Source: Cheilinus undulatus (Eukaryota; Chordata; Actinopteri; Labriformes; Labridae). From it: DNA of 64,000 bases. The notes under the pieces were generated by a model. The model ran no database searches and had not been told where the DNA came from. It worked only from the letters and a program-made list of their open reading frames with translations. The translations under genes and the position numbers were made by a program. The DNA lies in NCBI RefSeq assembly GCF_018320785.1, contig NC_054871.1:15992339-16056338 (forward strand), in the 5' to 3' direction. The number at the start of each line of letters is the position of its first letter. Position 1 is the first letter of the stretch. This document shows, in pieces, positions 1-12,100 of this stretch.

Positions 1-65
1 ATAAATAAATAAAATCATTTAAAAACTGCATCTTATATTTACTCTGGTTTTTCTTTGACTTTTAC
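1..65 (+). mobile_element. Tc1-like transposon 3' fragment
   Basis: The AT-rich sequence around AAATCATTTAAAAACTGCAT resembles the 3' untranslated tail of the common fish Tc1 family also present at 35.7-37.2 kb. The terminal repeat itself is not recognisable before 100. Confidence 0.5.
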
Positions 66-1440
66 TCATTCCTTATTTTCTCTTGCAGCCTTTTGGTGCT
101 CTTGAAAATGTAGCACACCCATATTCCTTTGCTGTGATTCCACACACAGCTGTGCTCATGTCTTCCTGCTGGCTCAGCCTTTACATACACCGTAGAGGTA
201 GCGTGTCCCATGCAATTCACGGTCATAGCAGAGGGGATCAGAGAAAGGCCTGCTCTCTGACGCGTGATTACCCTTCCCTTTGTGGAGGCAAAGATTGTAA
301 ATGCATGCACTGATGAAATGTGCGACTCTGTCTCCACTGTGAGGATCCTCATCTATCAACATGGCTATGAATAAAGTCACATGTGAACAGATATGTTTAC
401 AGGAGATAAACATGAATGCACTGGGTTGTAAACACTGCGTCGATGTGAGAGAGGATTGAGATGAATTCATTTAAATCTTTTTATACTCAAAAGAAGAGCT
501 GCTTTTTTCATTCAAACCAAAGGAGGGAAAGATGAATTACACTGGAATAAAAATGGGACAAAAACCAGATGATGTTCTAAATGCAAATACAGTCAGACTC
601 TACCCCTGACTCAATCTCACATGCACACATCCCTGCAGGAAACAGCCAAACTAAATATCTGTATACTATGATACTCATAGATTAGACTCTACTGCACCAG
701 CCTCTATTAAAATAACTCCTATGTTAATTTCTCTGACATAAATCCTCATCTCACTGTGTAAAAAGCTGTCACCGATGAGAATTGGACTCTTCCATATTTA
801 TGTGGCATGATGCCACTGTGAGTGACCAATCACATCCATTTAAGCTATGACACTGCACATTTTGCACTTCTAATTGGATGCAAAAGACTTTGGTTGAATC
901 CCCCTTCACTTGTTTGCACCAGCCCACAAATCCCAAGATGTGTCGTGTTTAATTAATGATGCAGTGTTACACATGTGCATGTTACAGTGAGAAGGGTACA
1001 CCAGTGGTGTGTGCGAGCAGATGTGTGTAAGGTAAGCCGGTGGGAAGACTGCCAAACGTGCATGTGTGAGTGTCTGTGTGTGAGTATCACTGACTCTGTG
1101 TTGGTTTTTTCAACAGGGGGATTTACTACTTAAGTAACACAACCATGATTAGGAGGCACTGCCATCTGCTAGTTTGAGAGGGGTGCTGTGACACATGCAA
1201 ACGAGCATGTGCAAACACATGCATGCATGCAAACAGGTGCAAACGTGCACAAATATCAGCAAGTGATAAATAATTCAAATGCTAAGAAAGAGGCCACAAT
1301 GTCTTTTACCAGTCTGCAGATCAGACAGTCATGTAAACTCATAGTATATACTGTACAGAAAAGCCTCAATCCCACGTGCATCTCTGCAAGCTGATTGTAG
1401 AAACTGCAGCCAAATTTTCCCCATGAATACTATAGAGTCT
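66..1440. other. no gene seen
   Basis: AT-rich spacer with short TGTG- and ACATGCA-rich patches near 1,010-1,090 and 1,190-1,250. Open frames here are short and resemble no family I know. Confidence 0.5.
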
Positions 1441-2791
1441 CAGTTCCAAAAAAGTTGGGGCACAGTGTAGAGTGTACATAAAAACAGAATACAATGAATT
1501 GCAAATCTCATACAACCTATGTTTTATTGCATGGTTGGTCATGCCAGTATACCTTGTTTTTTTTTCTTTTTATGAAATGTCTATGGTCCCCTTTGGTTTC
1601 TGATTGATGAATTGACAGCACATTTCATTAATGTTAATTAAGCTTGGATTTCTGTTCAACTTTGAAGTTTGTGTTGGTGTCCATTTATGTTACTGATCTC
1701 TTTGTGTTTGAGCTTTAGTCTTTAAAAGTAAGTTAAAGAGGTCATAACACCCACCATCTACCATGCATAATACCATCAAAAAACCCAGAGAATCTGCAGA
1801 AATCTCTATGCACTAGGGACAAGACCGAAGGTCAATAGTGGATGCTCATGCCCTGAGGCTGCACTGTATCGAAAACAGACATAATTCTCTACTGGAAATC
1901 ACTGCATGGGCTCAGGAACACTTCCAGAAATCATTGCCCGTCAACACAGTTTACAGTGCCATCAACTTAAAGCTGTAACTTAAAAGGGAAAACTGTTCTG
2001 AGGTCAGATGACTCCAGATTTTGAATTCATTTTGCAAACCATGGACGCCTTTTCTTGTGAACTAAAGAGGAGGGGGATCATCAAGGGCACAGTTCAAAAG
2101 CCTGAATCTCTGATGGTACAGGGCTATGGCAAGCCGTTTTAATATTTAAAAGCTATACTGGATAGGTGTTGCAGATATCTGTAATTCAATTTTGCCTAGT
2201 CAAAAAGAACATTTCAGATATCTGCATATACATTCTGCCTATCCACAACTGTCATTTCAGATATCTACAACGTCACTTTTGACATTCATGTGTATGGGGT
2301 TTCTCATAACAGATATATACAACGCCATTTTGGATATCCACAATGTGAATTACGGATATCTGCAACTGAATTGTATATATCTGTAATTCCAATTCAAGAT
2401 ATCTACAATTACATTTTGACTAGGCAGAATTAGAATTACAGATATCTTGAACTGAAGTGAATTAAAGATATCTGTAATTCTAATTCTGCCTAGTCAAAAT
2501 GTAATTAGAGGTATCTAACCACATACCACATCCATCACAATAGTAGAAAGTTCTGGCCTGCCTGTAGTCCAGACTTTCACCAACAGAAAACAGTAAGGGT
2601 ATTATAAAACAAGAAAATCAGTAAAGTCTCAGGAGTCCCTTCTTTTTTGAGATGTGTTGCTGCCATCAAATTGAGTTCATATTTTCTAATTTCCAACATC
2701 AGACGTTTTTCATGTTCTATTGATTAAAATATGGGTTTGTGAGATTTCTGAATTCTGTTTTATTAACAGTGCCCCAACTTTTTTGGAATTG
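1441..2791. mobile_element. 1.35 kb non-autonomous DNA transposon with 23-bp terminal inverted repeats
   Basis: The left end, 1441-1463 (TTCCAAAAAAGTTGGGGCAC core), and right end, 2769-2791, are inverted copies with one mismatch. The interior has degraded transposase-like text at 1,740-2,140 with many stops, plus the GATATC array. I cannot name the superfamily or see a clean target duplication. A truncated relative lies at 25.9-26.1 kb. Confidence 0.7.
2173..2516. repeat. GATATC-rich array with 41-bp perfect inverted repeat
   Basis: Eleven copies of AGATATCT or near variants occur at about 20-45 base spacing (first at 2173, last at 2509). Arms 2407-2447 and 2466-2506 are exact reverse complements around an 18-base loop. 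The array lies inside the transposon at 1441-2791. Confidence 0.85.
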
Positions 2792-2794
2792 CAG

Positions 2795-3934
2795 TTGCAA
2801 TTTGCTTTGTTCTTCTTACTGCAGATTTGTTGTCATATTTCCTCACACTTCAATATCAAGCGGCTGTCATTTTCTCTTTAAAAACATCCCACAGTCTGTT
2901 GACTCAGGTGAGAAAAAGAAATCTTGATGTCTATGAGCAAAAAAAACTGAATGTTTCTAGGCAACACATTAACATCTTCTGATCTGACTGCTATTTTACA
3001 CCTCCGCCGACTTAAAGAGAAGCATCCTCTGCTAGCTCGTGGCTGTCTCAAAGGAACAAACCTCTTTATGCCTTTATTAAGCACACAGTACTTTTGGTTT
3101 GTTTGGCCTTGAAATCCGCTGAGCCCCGCTGATGCTTCGCAGCACACCTGCATGGCTCAGAAGCTTTATCCTGGTTTCTGAACTCAGGATATGAGGTTTT
3201 TATGCCCAACAAAATAACAAGAAACTTAAAAATCCCAATCAAATCCAGGCTACTGAAGTGGAAAGCCACTCATTGTCTGCTGTGTCTTAAATGAGCATCG
3301 GGGCTTAATTCCCTCATCTTTACCTTCTAGTGCCTGCAGTATTCCTTTATTATTGACGAAAATCACAGAGGATTTGTGTTGATATCATGATCTGATTCCT
3401 ATGTTTGGCCCTTCCGTTTCCTCTGAATTAACTAACAAACCAAAGAGAATAGCTTTCTTTCTAGAGTCAAAGAAACTCTAAAGACTTCTTGATTTTAAAA
3501 AGGGCTTTAATGACAGGACAGCACTAATCAGCTGTTAACCCATCGCCTGTGTTGGTTCATGTTTTATGAGATCATGCTGTGCATATAGCAGAAACCAGTG
3601 ATGTTGATTGACTCATCCAAATAACCTCCTCACTTCCTTGAAAGAGCAATGGAGTGTTCTCCTCATCAGCAGAGGAGAGAATCAGACAGCGCTGATGCTC
3701 AGAGTCAGCCAGTTGGAACTTCTTGCTGCAGCCGCACTGCAGAGACGGATTTTAATGGCTGGAAATCCTACACTGAGCAATTTATTTGTATTTTTAGCTA
3801 CTCTGACAAACTTTTGTGAAAGGTTTGTGTTAATTCTTGTTCCCCCTGTGCTAGTCCACCCATAAGGGGGGATAGAGGGGAGAGCTTTTTGGGGCCCATG
3901 GATGTCAGCAAAATCATGGTCTGTTGCAAAGTTA
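2795..3934. other. no gene seen
   Basis: Unique-looking AT-rich sequence with no repeat or exon I recognise. Confidence 0.45.
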
Positions 3935-3952
3935 AACATATTTTATTTTTAA

Positions 3953-4119
3953 GATTTATTTTTGGCCTTTTTGCCTTTATTTGATAGGACAGTGGATAGA
4001 GTCGGAAACAGGGGAGAGAGCGGGGAAAGACATGCAGGAAATAGTGCCACGGGCTGGATTTGAACCCGGGTCGCCTGCGTATATGGCATGCGCCTTAACC
4101 ACTCGACTACTGGCGCGCC
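3953..4119 (-). mobile_element. tRNA-derived SINE with 18-bp target-site duplication
   Basis: Read on the minus strand, it begins GGCGCGCCAGTAGTCGAGTGG with a tRNA A-box-like segment and has a perfect-looking B box, GGTTCAAATCC (4066-4056). The tail is the widespread fish motif with GACAGTGGATAGAG (plus strand). It is flanked by identical 18-base direct repeats at 3935-3952 and 4120-4137, the mark of L1-type priming. Confidence 0.85.
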
Positions 4120-4304
4120 AACATATTTTATTTTTAACCTGGATGATAACCACTTCTATCAAAGCAACAAACAAATAATTGTATTTATGTATGCTGTAGT
4201 ACAATATAGCCTTTTTCTAAATATCAACACTGAACTAAACCAATTGCACAGTTATGTCAGACTTCATAGCTAAGCCATGATGGGCACAAAAGTCAGGACA
4301 CAGG

Positions 4305-4862
4305 AAAATAAAGTAGAAGAAACTGAGATTTGAAGGAAAAAAATAATGCATTTAAAAATGGTAATAATGGGTTTAAAGTGGAAAGGAAATGCTGAAATGA
4401 GGTAAAAAGAGGCAAATGGGTTATGTAAAGCAAAAATGGGTAGAAAATGTGAAAAGCAGTTAAAAAAAATGGGAAGTGTTTGTTGCCAAAATGCAAAAAA
4501 TGGGTGGGAAATTATGAAAAGTGGTTAAAAAGTGGCAACAGTATGTTTAAAACCGCAAAAAAGGGGCAAAAAATGTGAAACGCAATTAAAAAAGTGGCAA
4601 GAGTTTTGTACAAAAATGGATGGAAATGGTGAAAAGCAGTGGCAAAAAAAGGTTTAAACAGACAAAAAAGGAAGATGTGGGTTACAAGAAGCAAAAAAGT
4701 TGCAAAAATTGCCAGACAAAGTAGAAAAATAGGCTTAAAAGTGATAGAGTATTAAAAAGGGGTTAAAGGGGACACAAATAGGTGGAAAATGATGAAAAGT
4801 GGCTTAAAAGTGACAAAAAATGTTTTACAGCAGCAAAAATGGGCAAAGACTGGCAAAAATCA
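4305..4862. repeat. degenerate purine-rich minisatellite
   Basis: Diverged repeats of a ~60-base unit built on AAAATGGTGAAAAGCAGT and AAAAAGTGGCAA. The plus strand is almost free of C. Minus-strand open frames here are Phe/Leu-rich artefacts of the repeat. Confidence 0.7.
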
Positions 4863-5239
4863 AGAGGATCTGACTGCAGGCCTCCCTGGTGGGGCGTTTT
4901 GGGCTCGTCTTTTGCAGACCTCTATAATAAGATGACCTTAACCATGGGGCAGGGATTGACGTACACTGTCCAAGCCAGAACGACGGACTGAGCAACGTAT
5001 ATTTTCTGTTCGCTGTCAGAGGTTACGGTCAGGAGCTATTTTTCACAACAGCTTAAGTTTATGAATTTAATTCTAAAATTGCTGAGGGGGTTTAAAACTA
5101 AATTTAACTCTCCACAAACTAAGGAAAAGCCCAAAGAGGGTTAGGGTAAGGCACCCCAAACCATCACTGACTGTGAAAACTGAAAACACTGGTCTTCAAA
5201 CACCCTGGACTCTGTGCCTCTCAGATCTTCTTTCAGACT
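4863..5239. other. no gene seen
   Basis: Spacer between the minisatellite and a transposon relic. Confidence 0.45.
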
Positions 5240-5960
5240 CTGAGACCTTGATTTCCAAATGAAATTCAAAATGTACTTTCATCTGAAAAGAGGACTTTGG
5301 ACCCCTGAGCAACGGTCCAGATCTTTTCCTCCTTAGCCCAGGTGAGGCGCTGATGACATCTCAGGTTCAGGAGTGGCTCAACACTAAGAACACAACACTT
5401 GTAGACCATTTTCTGGACTCGTCTTTGTGCAGTAGCTGTTAATACGCTGAGTCCAGCTTCAGTCCACTCCTTGTGAAGCTCCCCTTAGCTCTTGAATCTG
5501 CTTTGTGTGTCAGTCCTCTGAAAGGCTGAGCTCCTCCTTGTTGCTTTTGCACTTTTTCTTACCACACTTTTCCCTTCCATTCACATTTCCATGAATATTG
5601 CTACAGCCTCTGAAAACAGCCTGCTCTTTCAGCAGTGACCTGCTGTGGCTTAGGGTGTCAATGATTGTCTTCTATCAAGTCAGCAGTCCTCCCCATGATC
5701 ATGGTTGTGTGTACTGAACCACAGTGAATGAAGACTGAGGAAACTTTTGCACTTTTCCACAATATTCTAATATTTTGCTCTAGTGGATTTTAGATTTCTG
5801 TGAGCTGTAATCATCAAGTTTAAACAAAAAAAAAAGGTATTGGAAAGTTTCACTTTGTGTGAGATGAATCTAAAATATTTTGAAGTTCAACTTTTGAAGT
5901 AAATCACAGAGAAAAAAAGGAACTTTAACCTGATATTCTAATTTTTTGAGATGCACCTGC
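5240..5960. mobile_element. decayed DNA transposon relic of a common fish family
   Basis: Recognisable phrases such as CCCTTCCATTCACATTTCCA, TCAAGTCAGCAGTC and ATTTTTTGAGATGCACCTG are typical of an interspersed teleost repeat. There is no intact frame, and the superfamily is uncertain. Confidence 0.5.
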
Positions 5961-5962
5961 TT

Positions 5963-7180
5963 CTCTCAACCCTCTTTTATCTCTTAACAGTTAAATACAG
6001 CCCTCATTGTGAATATTTGCTCTGTAAAACAGCCTGTGATGGAGGGCAGAGCAGAGACATACAGAGGGCATAAAGCAGCACCACTTCAGCTGCTATTAAA
6101 CAGAACTCTGCTCCTTTCTTCTCATTTGTGTGCAGGTGTTGAAGCATTTTAGAGCATAAGAGCTGTGAAACAGTCAGATAATGACATCTTATTTCTTTGT
6201 ATCACTCTCACTCTTTGCACCTTTTATCAGAATTTTGTTACTTTAACACCAACATGAGGGGAATCGTTGGTAGAGCTCACCTTTGCTCCTTATTATGATG
6301 AAGCATGCTTTTAATGTTTGTTGTAATTCTGCTCCTTATAAATCAAATATTTTTCTCTCACACTGAATTAAAGCAGAAACAGACTGATGTTGGCCATCCA
6401 GTCATTTTACATACAATAAAATCTGTCTTTGAGGAACTGTTAGAGTACCAGGGCACCGTTTGGGTTTTTAATAGCTCATTAATTTGTCCTCTGTGGACAT
6501 ACTAACACACATTGACCTCTTATGTTCATATGAAAACAAGGACAGTCTATCCCCTCTGGCTGATCCTGCCACTTACACAAACAGTGGCACACACTCTTAA
6601 AAAGCTTCAAGCTTGTCTCTTTGCTCATCTTGTGTAAAGTGAGCGAGGCGTACTGAGTGGTCTTTCCCACACACTGCGGTATCTCACGCTCCTCTCTGCG
6701 AGTTTAACCTGTCAGTCCTCACAGCATGATCTCCAGACGTGACTCACCGGGTCTCTTCACACACAACAAAAAAGAGAAACACACTTAAAAACAGATGAGT
6801 AACTGCAGTCACAACCAGCAGTGCGAGTACAGGTTACACAAGAAAATGTGGAGGCACATTTGATTCATTTTCAGTTATGTTTGATTTTCCATAAGAGATG
6901 ACTGTACAAACACAGAGGACCGTATGAGCTCAGCTAAAGCCTCATCTACAACAACCCTCCCTGCTTACCCCTCTTTTCTCTTCCTTTGTTCCCCTACCCC
7001 CCCTACTGTACCAACCCCTCTCCAAAACCAGCACAGCTTCTGCAGATGGCTGTCAACATGAGTCTGATTCTGCTCAAGGACTTCCTCGCCACTGTAACAG
7101 TGCTAAATTTTGCTTAGAGCTGAGCTCATGGTGAAAAATATAGAGTAATATTGGGTCCTTATTATGATATTATCAGAATA
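5963..7180. other. no gene seen
   Basis: Spacer with no recognised exon or element. Confidence 0.4.
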
Positions 7181-7181
7181 C

Positions 7182-7254
7182 AGTCTAGACCTGCCTTCTT
7201 TGTAGAGTGCCTGAAGAGAAATGGCACTATACAAACAAAGACTGAGATTGAGAA
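7182..7254 (+). repeat. interspersed 3'-tail repeat (GACCTGC...TATACAAA type)
   Basis: It contains GACCTGCCTTCTTTGTAGAG and GGCACTATACAAACAAAG, a common fish retroelement-tail motif. A second copy is at 8408-8500. Confidence 0.5.
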
Positions 7255-7256
7255 CT

Positions 7257-7681
7257 ACAGTGGCTTGCAAAAGTGTTCATACCCCTTGAACTTTTCCACA
7301 TTTCTTTTTGTACAACTACAAACATAATATATTTTAATGGGATTTCATGTGATAGCTCAATATAAAGCGGCGCATAATTGTGAAAGTGAAAGGAAAATTA
7401 TACATGGCTTCCAATTTCTTTTACAAATAAAAATCTGAAAGGTTTAGTGTGTTAAAGTATTCAGCCCCTGACCTTTCGCTGCACTTGGAGCTGCAGGTGT
7501 TTTGGGGTCTGTCTCTTCCAACTTTGCACATCTAGAGACTAAAATTTTTGCCCATTCCTCTTTACAAAATAGGTCAAACTCAGTCAGATTTGATGGTGAG
7601 CGTCTGTGAACAGCAATTTTCAAGTCTGGATACAGATTGTCAATGGGATTTAGGTCTAGACTTTGATTGGACCATTCTATC
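7257..7681 (+). mobile_element. Tc1-like terminal fragment
   Basis: It opens with CAGTGGCTTGCAAAAGTGTT, the classic end of a fish Tc1 family, followed by matching subterminal text (GGTGTTTTGGGGTCTGTCTC). The coding part is absent. It is cut off by an unrelated element at 7682. Confidence 0.65.
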
Positions 7682-7770
7682 TAGGGCTGAACAATTTGCA
7701 AAAATAATCTTATTGCAATTTTTTTTCCCAAATATTGCGATTGCGATTTAATATGCTATTATCCTTAGGT
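7682..7770 (+). mobile_element. AGGGCTGAAC-type interspersed element end
   Basis: CTAGGGCTGAACAATTTGCA followed by ATTGCGATTGCGAT resembles the end of a widespread teleost DNA element. A second copy starts at 45101. Confidence 0.45.
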
Positions 7771-9132
7771 CAATCTTGTGTATTTTTTGACAAATTCAAG
7801 CAGTACAGTTAAACTTAAATCTGTGTCATCGTCAGCTGCTTTCCCAGCAGTTCAACTGAAGCCCTAAGAGGGCAACCATATTTTATTCTCCGTGGCCTAT
7901 CTATTATGTTAATACCTTGGGATATCAAGAAAATGACAAAAAATAACTAATTGTTTCTTGAAATATTCCTGTCATAATCTATTAGCATCATCCCTACTTC
8001 TAACAGTTAAACTGAATCTAAGAGCAACACTACTTCACTGCTATATCTATCACTGATAACAGTTCTCTCTATTTTATTACCATCCAAGCTGCTAATGCTA
8101 ATATTGCATTGATATGTTTTCTACCAATCAAAGCTGATACTGATCATTTTTTCACATATTGCTACCATCATCAATAAAGTTACAGCAATTTACAATCAAG
8201 TGGGAGATAACTTTATGGCCACAACTGCCATAAATGTGTCTTTTGTTTGTTGTGTTGTTGTTTCTCTTGTCCCTCTCCTCCTCCCAGTGCAGCTTCAGCA
8301 TACATCTGGTCTGCTTGACAATCCTGCACTTTAGGTTTATATCGCCACTGCACTGCTGGTATCTATCATCAATATTAATGATTAACACTGGTCTGTCATA
8401 ATAGGCCACATCAGAAAGTACAGTCTGGACCTGCCCTCTTTGTAAAGTGTCTTTAGATAACTTTGGCAATGAATTGGCGCTATACAAACAAACATTGACT
8501 GATTAATTGATTGGGTGAAATAAATAGATATGATTATCATTCGAGATGTAACGGTATTGTTAAAATGACAGAGTAGTGGTAACAGAAGCATCTCAATACC
8601 ATTGTGGACACGTGATGGTCTCAACCGATAAGTCTTAAGGGCAAAAAGTGTAGAAGTGGAAACTACAGTTATCATTGGCCCTTGTATACCCATCATTCAT
8701 TACGCTCCACTTGCTTGATCTAACAACACAAAAATGGTAGATGACATGAGTGATGGTGGTGGAGGGGACAACATTCTTTTAGATTTTGGTGGCTCCAGCG
8801 ACTTTTGAGCTATCGGTTTCCTGGTGTCAAGACATGAGAGAGGAGAAAAGGTGATGGACAAACAAACAAACAAACAAGAAACAATATGCAGACACTGACA
8901 GACTGCAGTGACACACTTGATGGAGAATCCAAATTACACGAGGAGCCACTTGGCAAATCATCACCTTGAAAACATTCGTGAAAATGACAGGGGCAGAGTC
9001 CCACCAGACTAAAAGTCTCTTTAGGAAGTGTTCACAACCCCACTACCCCATTAATACATTGTCAAAGACCTACATTTACAAAGGTAAACATCATTTGGGC
9101 ATACACTCACCATGTCAGGGGCACCCTGGCCT
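7771..9132. other. no gene seen; one retroelement-tail repeat
   Basis: It contains the second GACCTGC...TATACAAAC tail at 8408-8500 and otherwise nothing recognised. Confidence 0.4.
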
Positions 9133-9159
9133 GTCTTTCTTTCTTTCTTTCTTTCTTTA
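9133..9159. repeat. (TTTC)n microsatellite
   Basis: About six perfect tetranucleotide units. Confidence 0.9.
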
Positions 9160-9169
9160 TTCAGATCCC

Positions 9170-12100
9170 CATTAGCACTAGCACAAGCATTGACTATTCT
9201 TCATGGGGTAGCTCATTGGCTAGTTCTTGTGTGGCAACTAGCCAATGAGACTATTGTGAGCGGGGCATTTGATAGAGGGAGAAAACAAAGCCAGAGGGGA
9301 GGACATGTCTTGCAGTAGAACCATAATAGTGCACTTTTTAAGTGATTTATTTCATTGGCGATCCGTAAAATAAAGTGTCAATACACATAATCCACCAAAT
9401 ACCAAAAGCTGAAATTGTCCTGTTTTTCCAATTATTAGAGAAGGACAAAAATGTTCATTTTGTCTCATTCCTGTATTTTGTCTCTCCACAAGATAGCAAA
9501 ACCTCCCTCACTTCTAAGACTGTCATTTCTCATCAGAGAGGATCTATACGATGAAGCATGCATGCAGTGCTTTGCATGGTCTGTTTGGCCTTAAGAGGTT
9601 AAGCAGTGCTCCTTCATCTCTCAGAAACATACATGAATTGTTTCAGGGTCAAGCTTTGCTCAAAGTGCTTTTCCTGCACATCTCTGTGTCTCCTGGCACT
9701 CTGTCTAAATATAGGAAAACTAACACAGTACATGTGGTACTTCTGTACACACATACACCAACATCAGTCCTTTTAACTGTACGTTTATATAATGCAAATA
9801 CTGAGTGTATGCATTATGTATCCATCGTGCAAACATGCACATTAGCACAAACAAGCTCAACAAAGAGTTCAATCAAGCTCTACAAACCCTGCAATCAGAG
9901 CGAGCAGGGGGGTAGAGAGAGAGAGAGGGCACTCTTGAGGTAGACGTGGTTATTATTTCAATCATACAACAATTGGCTAACAGGCCCAGGTGCAAAGGAT
10001 GACACAAAGCCTTTCAGCGAAAGAGGCAAACAACAGGGCTCTGCTAAATGGTGGTCTGGTATTTTGACCACGGCTCAGAGAGCATTTTTCTGCTTTTCAG
10101 TTCTTCTTTATGACAAGAAAAACATCTGAAGACATCTGAAACAAGCACATCCAACATTCAACAAATAACACAAAAAATATCAACAATATTGAGACTGAAG
10201 GTGTGATGCTGAACCAAAACTTTTGGTCCATTTAGCAGCCAAGCTGGCAAATAAGCCAATGAAATCATTACAGCAGTGGCTCTTGGTGTTTATTGTCCTT
10301 TGAATTTATGTCCATGCATTTCTTAGTCTCACTGAGAATCTCTGTGGGATATTTTCTTAATGGCAGACACCTCAGGAAACCAGAACCTGTATGTGTACTT
10401 AACACTGAGTTCACTGCAGCTTTTGTTTTGACTCACAGGAATAATTATCGCTGGGTTTTAATGGCAGTTTACAGAAACAGAAAACAGAAAACCCTACTTA
10501 TGAATGAAACAGGTACCCAACAGCACAGCAAAGAAAGTGTCACATGTCTGATAGACAACATGTCAAATGCATGTTTATTTGTATGAACATGCCATGTTTT
10601 GCTGATTAAAATCCACAAACTGTGACATACTACATTACTAAATATTTTCAGAGCTAGTGTAGCAGACCCCAGGCATGGGGCATGTATGCAGATTTGAACT
10701 CCTGTAAAACAGGAGAAACTAAAACATCCGTCCAAAACTACAGCAGAAACAGTTCTACGTTGTCACATTATAATCATGATTTAATACAAAGGAAATAGTC
10801 CTTTTCTGAATAAACGCCTTCTAGCTCTGTAACTCACTATGCATATTCTAAGCTAACTGCTCAGTTGCAGGTAAGTAAGAGCATATCACCTCACAAAATT
10901 ATTTACATACATTTTTAAAACAACACAATTCAAGTCCTTCTTATTATTCATCTAAGAGAACGGGAGTTAACCAAAAACATGAGCTTAAAATGTCCTGCCA
11001 TACTCACCCAGGATTTTCAGTTCTTCAACATGGCGTCACCACATTAACACTTTCAAAACACATTTAAACTTCACAGAAAGTAGCTATTTGCCAGAATGGC
11101 AAGCTAACGACTACTACGTAGTCAAGACAGTCCTGGTGCTGCATGCGCTCTGCTGCCATCTAGTGGCGAGTGCAGCACATATGTATTTTAGCCTCTAAAG
11201 CTGCAGAGAACCAAATTGGAAGTCTGTATCCCCTAACAATTTTATGATAATAATAATAATAATAAAAAAAGACACTAACATTTTACAAACCAAATATTGT
11301 GACCACATTGTTTATGGGCATCACAGCATGCTATCATAATCTCAGCAACAGCTAGCAGGTAATGTTAGATAGCCAGCTAGCTATTATACAGCTGCACTTA
11401 CCTGGTATCACTTGCTTTGTAACGTTGGCTAATACACTTGCATTTTTAAGATTTTAACCTGTTTTATGAGAAGCAATTTTATGTTTTGACTTTTTATGTG
11501 GGCCTAAATTGCAATCCCACTGCTGCCTCTTTATGGTGATGGTAGTTTGTAATTAATCTCTGGCATTGAACAGTTATTAAGTATTGTAGAGAGTGCTGTT
11601 AAAAACCCCATTCTGTTGTATGTCAACTCTCTAATTCAGGGACTTATGCTAACTGCCATTAGCCTCTGCACCTGCAGGTTGGTCTTTACTGTACTGTAAT
11701 TAACACTCATTACCATCCTTTCAACCTTAAGGGGAGGCATTTTTCAGAGTACTTGACATAGAAATCAATAAACAGGCTGATGAGCAACACTGGAAGTTAG
11801 AGAAAGGCTAGTATTAAACCCATGTTAGAGTTGGTACACAAAAACGCAGTCAATTCTAAAAGAGTAGGGTTATTTAATCCTTTACCTTTTATGAATAAGA
11901 CACAGAAAAAGACCAGAATTAATTATTTATGCACCTAACTGCAATTATTATTATTATCATTGTCATAGCTTTAATTTATCCATGGAGCATCCCTAGTTTC
12001 ACACAGTTGACTCCGTCAGTGATTACAGCACGTTAGCTAAATAATCTATGGCAACTTCTTGGGCGATACACTGCGTTATTGATTCCATGGGATATTTTCC

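Noticed and set aside
2173..2516. CRISPR-like array
   Set aside because: Spacing is irregular, the repeats are 8-base palindromes, and the setting is a vertebrate transposon.
4056..4119. Possible tRNA gene on the minus strand
   Set aside because: A and B boxes are present but the cloverleaf is poor, the 3' part runs into a known SINE tail, and target duplications flank it; it is a SINE head.
4293..4694. Phe/Leu-rich minus-strand frames
   Set aside because: Translation of the purine-rich minisatellite.
9551..9943. 130-codon plus-strand open frame
   Set aside because: No domain, no splice context and ordinary composition for spacer DNA; cannot be told from chance.
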